In this document: positions 61,625 through 64,000 of the stretch, in pieces
How positions within the stretch are numbered: position 1 is the stretch's first letter
Layout of the letters: the number at the start of each line of letters is the position of its first letter
DNA from: Treponema primitia ZAS-1
GTDB taxonomy: Bacteria > Spirochaetota > Spirochaetia > Treponematales > Breznakiellaceae
DNA: 64,000 nt
Direction of reading: 5' to 3'
NCBI RefSeq assembly: GCF_000297095.1
Contig: NZ_AEEA01000058.1
Coordinates: 62,001-126,000 of the forward strand
Position numbers and translations under genes: made by a program
The notes under the pieces: model-generated
Told to the model about the DNA's origin: nothing
Seen by the model: the letters and a program-made list of their open reading frames with translations, nothing else
Databases searched by the model: none

Positions 61625-63131
61625 CTACTTAAAAATATCCCACACGCCGCCCAGGGCATCGCGTATTGCGGAATACTTTTCATATTTTTTCTTATATATC
61701 GCGGCCCTATCGGGATTCGGGTTTACCGTCCTATCTACCCTTACCATAGAAGCTACCGCTTCCCCATAATCTTTGAATTCCCCCGCCGCTATGGCCGCCG
61801 CCATGGCGCAGCCCAGGGCGCCCAGTTCCTTAACCGCGATGGTCTCAATGGGATAACCCAGAATGTCGGCGAACATCTGTACCCACACCACGGAATTTAC
61901 CGCTCCGCCGGCCATGCGTATCGTCTTTGGGGGCTTGCGGGTTTTGAGCAGCCGGTCAATATGGGTTTTATGGGAAAAAACGACACCTTCGTATATGGCC
62001 CGTATGCTGTGTATCTTTTCGTTGTAGGAACTGAGCCCCACAAAGGCGGCGCGGCCCAGGGGATTATCGTTGGAGCCGTACAGGAAGGGCAGGAAGTATA
62101 CATCACTGTCTTCGGGCTTGATCTTTTCAACTTCCCCGTCAAGATACTCGTAGAGTTTTCTCCCTTCGGGTATTTCATGTTTGTCGATAAAATGTTCGGT
62201 GAACCAGTCCAGGTTCCCCGCGGAGGTGGCGCTGCACTCCTCCACCAGAAAATATCCCGGGATGGCAAAGAGGGAATTCATGGCTATGCTGCCATCGGTT
62301 ACCGGCGTCTTTGAGGGGTACTCGTTGATACTCCAGGTACCGGCGATGGTGCAGAACTCCTCCGGGGTGGTAACGTTCATGGCCACGGCGCAGGAATCGA
62401 TGTCGAACATGCCCCCCGCCACCGGCGTACCCTCCCGCAGCCCCGTCAAGGCCGCCGCCGCCGGCAGTTATGCTGCCGCACTTTTCGTAGGAGTACCGTA
62501 TGGGGGCGAGTTTATCGTACACCTCGCCTATACCAAAGCCTTCCAGCATATCCCTATCAAAGCGCGCGTCAATGATGTTCATAAGCCCGGAACCGGAGAA
62601 GTCGGTGGCCTCGGAATACGCTTCCCCGGTCAGCCTGAAACGTATGTAGTCCTTTACCGAAAATACCCATGCGATATTGTCATAGGCCGGCCGATCATTA
62701 TCCTTCAGCCAGGCCAGCAGTGATATTTCCTGGGAGGCGAGAATTTTTTGGCAAAGCCGGGGGTAGTATTTCTGCACTATCCCCTCCTTGTACCATTTTT
62801 CAGGATAGGCCCAGGCACGGCCATCGGTGGAAACTATGCCCTTATAGGCGGGCTTACCGTTTTTCCCCCAGGTATACAGCCCCTTACCATGGCCGCATAC
62901 GGAAACCCCGATGATGTCCGCAGGATCGATGGACGCGGCGGCCAGGGCTTCCTTTGTGCAGGCGCAGTTATGCTGCCACAGTTCTTCTGAATCCCGTTCG
63001 GTAAATCCCGGCGCGGGGCTCTGAACCGGGGTGTGTATCCCCTTGGTGATAATTTCTTTTCCCTGGAGGTCAAAAACGGCAGCCTTTATCATGGTACCGC
63101 CGTTATCAAGACCAACTACATATTTTGCCAC
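61625..63131 (-). pseudogene. FGGY-family carbohydrate kinase, disrupted by a frameshift
   Basis: Two overlapping frames form one kinase of about 500 residues. The 5' frame (GTG 63131, AKYVVGLDNGGTMIKAAVF) covers the N-terminal FGGY domain until about 62470. The 3' frame (TGLREGTPVAGGMFDID to the stop at 61625) carries the C-terminal domain with AGGAVNSVVW. The frames switch at a GC-rich tract (GGC repeats around 62452-62463). Total length is 1507 bases, one more than a multiple of three, as expected for one inserted base. FGGY members here would phosphorylate L-xylulose or a related pentulose (LyxK-like). It may be a true mutation, a sequencing error or programmed slippage. Confidence 0.85.
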
Positions 63132-63142
63132 GCTGAACCCCC

Positions 63143-64000
63143 TCAGGGAATAAATGCTACTTTGAAGTCCCCATGTTTACCGGTGGCGTAATCGTAGGCC
63201 TTTTCCCATTCATCCAACTTGAAGGTAGTCTTTATCATCCCATCGGTCTTCAGGGTGTTTTTGGCAATACCATCAATAACAAAGGGGAAACAGTAGGGGG
63301 AAAGATGTGAACCCAGGATATCCAGCTCCTTACGATCGCCGATGATGGACCAATCCACACTGGTGGGGCCGGAGAACACACTGAATTCCACAAAGGTCCC
63401 GAGCTTACGAATAGCGCTCAGGCCCTGAATAACGCTGGAGGGATGGCCGGTGGCCTCAATATAAATATCACAGCCGTAGTTATCGGTCATTTTCATGATC
63501 TCCGCTATTACATCTATCTTGCCGGGATTAAATACATGGGTGGCGCCGAAGGCCTTAGCTTTGGCAAGCCGCTCATCAACCATGTCAAGGGAGATGAGGG
63601 CCTTGGGGTTCTTCATGGCCGCATAGGTTACCATACCCAGCCCCAGGGTACCGGCGCCGGAGATTACAACGATATCCTCACACTGGATTTTGGCGCGGTC
63701 AACGGCGTGTTTGGAACAGGCGTAGGGTTCGATAAGCAGTGCCTTATCCAGGGGAAGATCCTTGGGGACCTTGTGCAGGATAGCGTTTTTCGTATAGCGC
63801 ACATATTCCGCCATACCGCCGTTAAATTCCTTATGGAAACCGTGCATACCGTGGGGCTGGCACATCCAGTACTGCCCGCTTTTACAGAACCGGCACTCGC
63901 CGCAGGGAACTATCTGGTCTGCGGTAAGCCGGTCCCCAATTTCATACCCCTTGACGTTCTTGCCCATTTCAACCACGAACCCTAAAAATTCATGGCCGGG
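63143..64000 (-). CDS. Zinc-type medium-chain alcohol/polyol dehydrogenase (5' end outside window)
   Basis: The frame is open to the right edge and includes the PGHEF motif at about 63985-64000. Structural-zinc cysteines follow in the CGECRFCKSGQYWMC stretch. The Rossmann motif is GAGTLGLGM, and the C-terminal half is complete (285 residues visible). It belongs to the MDR family of sorbitol/xylitol/L-idonate dehydrogenases. As first visible gene of the operon, 11 bases before the kinase, it probably oxidises a pentitol or similar polyol to the ketose that the kinase phosphorylates. The substrate is inferred. Confidence 0.9.
   Translation of the reverse strand, partial: PGHEFLGFVVEMGKNVKGYEIGDRLTADQIVPCGECRFCKSGQYWMCQPHGMHGFHKEFNGGMAEYVRYTKNAILHKVPKDLPLDKALLIEPYACSKHAVDRAKIQCEDIVVISGAGTLGLGMVTYAAMKNPKALISLDMVDERLAKAKAFGATHVFNPGKIDVIAEIMKMTDNYGCDIYIEATGHPSSVIQGLSAIRKLGTFVEFSVFSGPTSVDWSIIGDRKELDILGSHLSPYCFPFVIDGIAKNTLKTDGMIKTTFKLDEWEKAYDYATGKHGDFKVAFIP

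Noticed and set aside
62181..62723. A 180-codon plus-strand frame across the kinase frameshift
   Set aside because: It is antisense to both kinase halves; the kinase motifs decide the coding strand.

Overview
The window looks like a chromosome segment of a spirochaete, most likely a host-associated Treponema of the termite-gut group. This is inferred from protein resemblance (a Tp34/P19-type lipoprotein, the oligopeptidase and EF-P style) and from the roughly even base composition; there is no rRNA to confirm it. No rRNA, tRNA, CRISPR array or complete insertion sequence was seen.

Left part (1-16.7 kb): the 3' part of an M3 oligoendopeptidase; a 650-base intergenic stretch with two G-rich palindromic repeats; efp; and an RsmC-like methyltransferase gene with no normal start codon. 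Then comes a seven-gene minus-strand iron-uptake operon: FTR1 permease, P19 lipoprotein, DUF2318 Fe-S membrane protein, two FtsX-type permeases, an ATPase and an FMN-binding lipoprotein. Next is an 838-residue lipoprotein gene of unknown function. It sits between ~88-bp direct repeats and is preceded by a copy of the tetR promoter/operator found 38 kb away. An SDF-family carrier, pyrE and two HAD phosphatases follow.

Middle (16.7-43.9 kb): a two-gene minus-strand operon encodes a 488-residue exported protein and a 4926-residue exported giant. The giant has Ig-like repeats, an unrecognised array of ~70-residue beta-rich repeats, FnIII/TIG/He_PIG-like modules, a propeller and more Ig-like domains. 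To its right are a nuclease-family fragment, a short prepilin peptidase and a compact type II secretion operon (gspD, E, F, G, three further pseudopilins, and L-, M- and C-like genes, plus a TPR lipoprotein). The giant protein is a natural candidate substrate of this system, but that is inference from proximity.

Right part (43.9-64 kb): an RND efflux operon (tandem-TetR regulator, a 50-codon small ORF, TolC-like, adaptor, RND pump, small PII/CutA-like protein). Next is a LacI regulator divergent from a monosaccharide ABC transporter with a clear promoter and a 20-bp perfect palindromic operator. Then come a cobalamin adenosyltransferase / AlaX pair, an RluA-type pseudouridine synthase, a YiaK-like dehydrogenase and a minus-strand L-pentulose pathway. 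That pathway comprises a zinc dehydrogenase, a frameshifted FGGY kinase, and L-ribulose-5-P 4-epimerase and 3-epimerase. Together these would oxidise a pentitol or related sugar acid to L-xylulose, phosphorylate it and deliver D-xylulose-5-P. The transporter's substrate is plausibly linked.

The most unusual items are the giant protein beside the secretion operon, the transplanted tetR promoter with its leader peptide and ACG-started lipoprotein, the single-chain double TetR, and the G-rich palindromes whose arms differ between copies but match within each copy.
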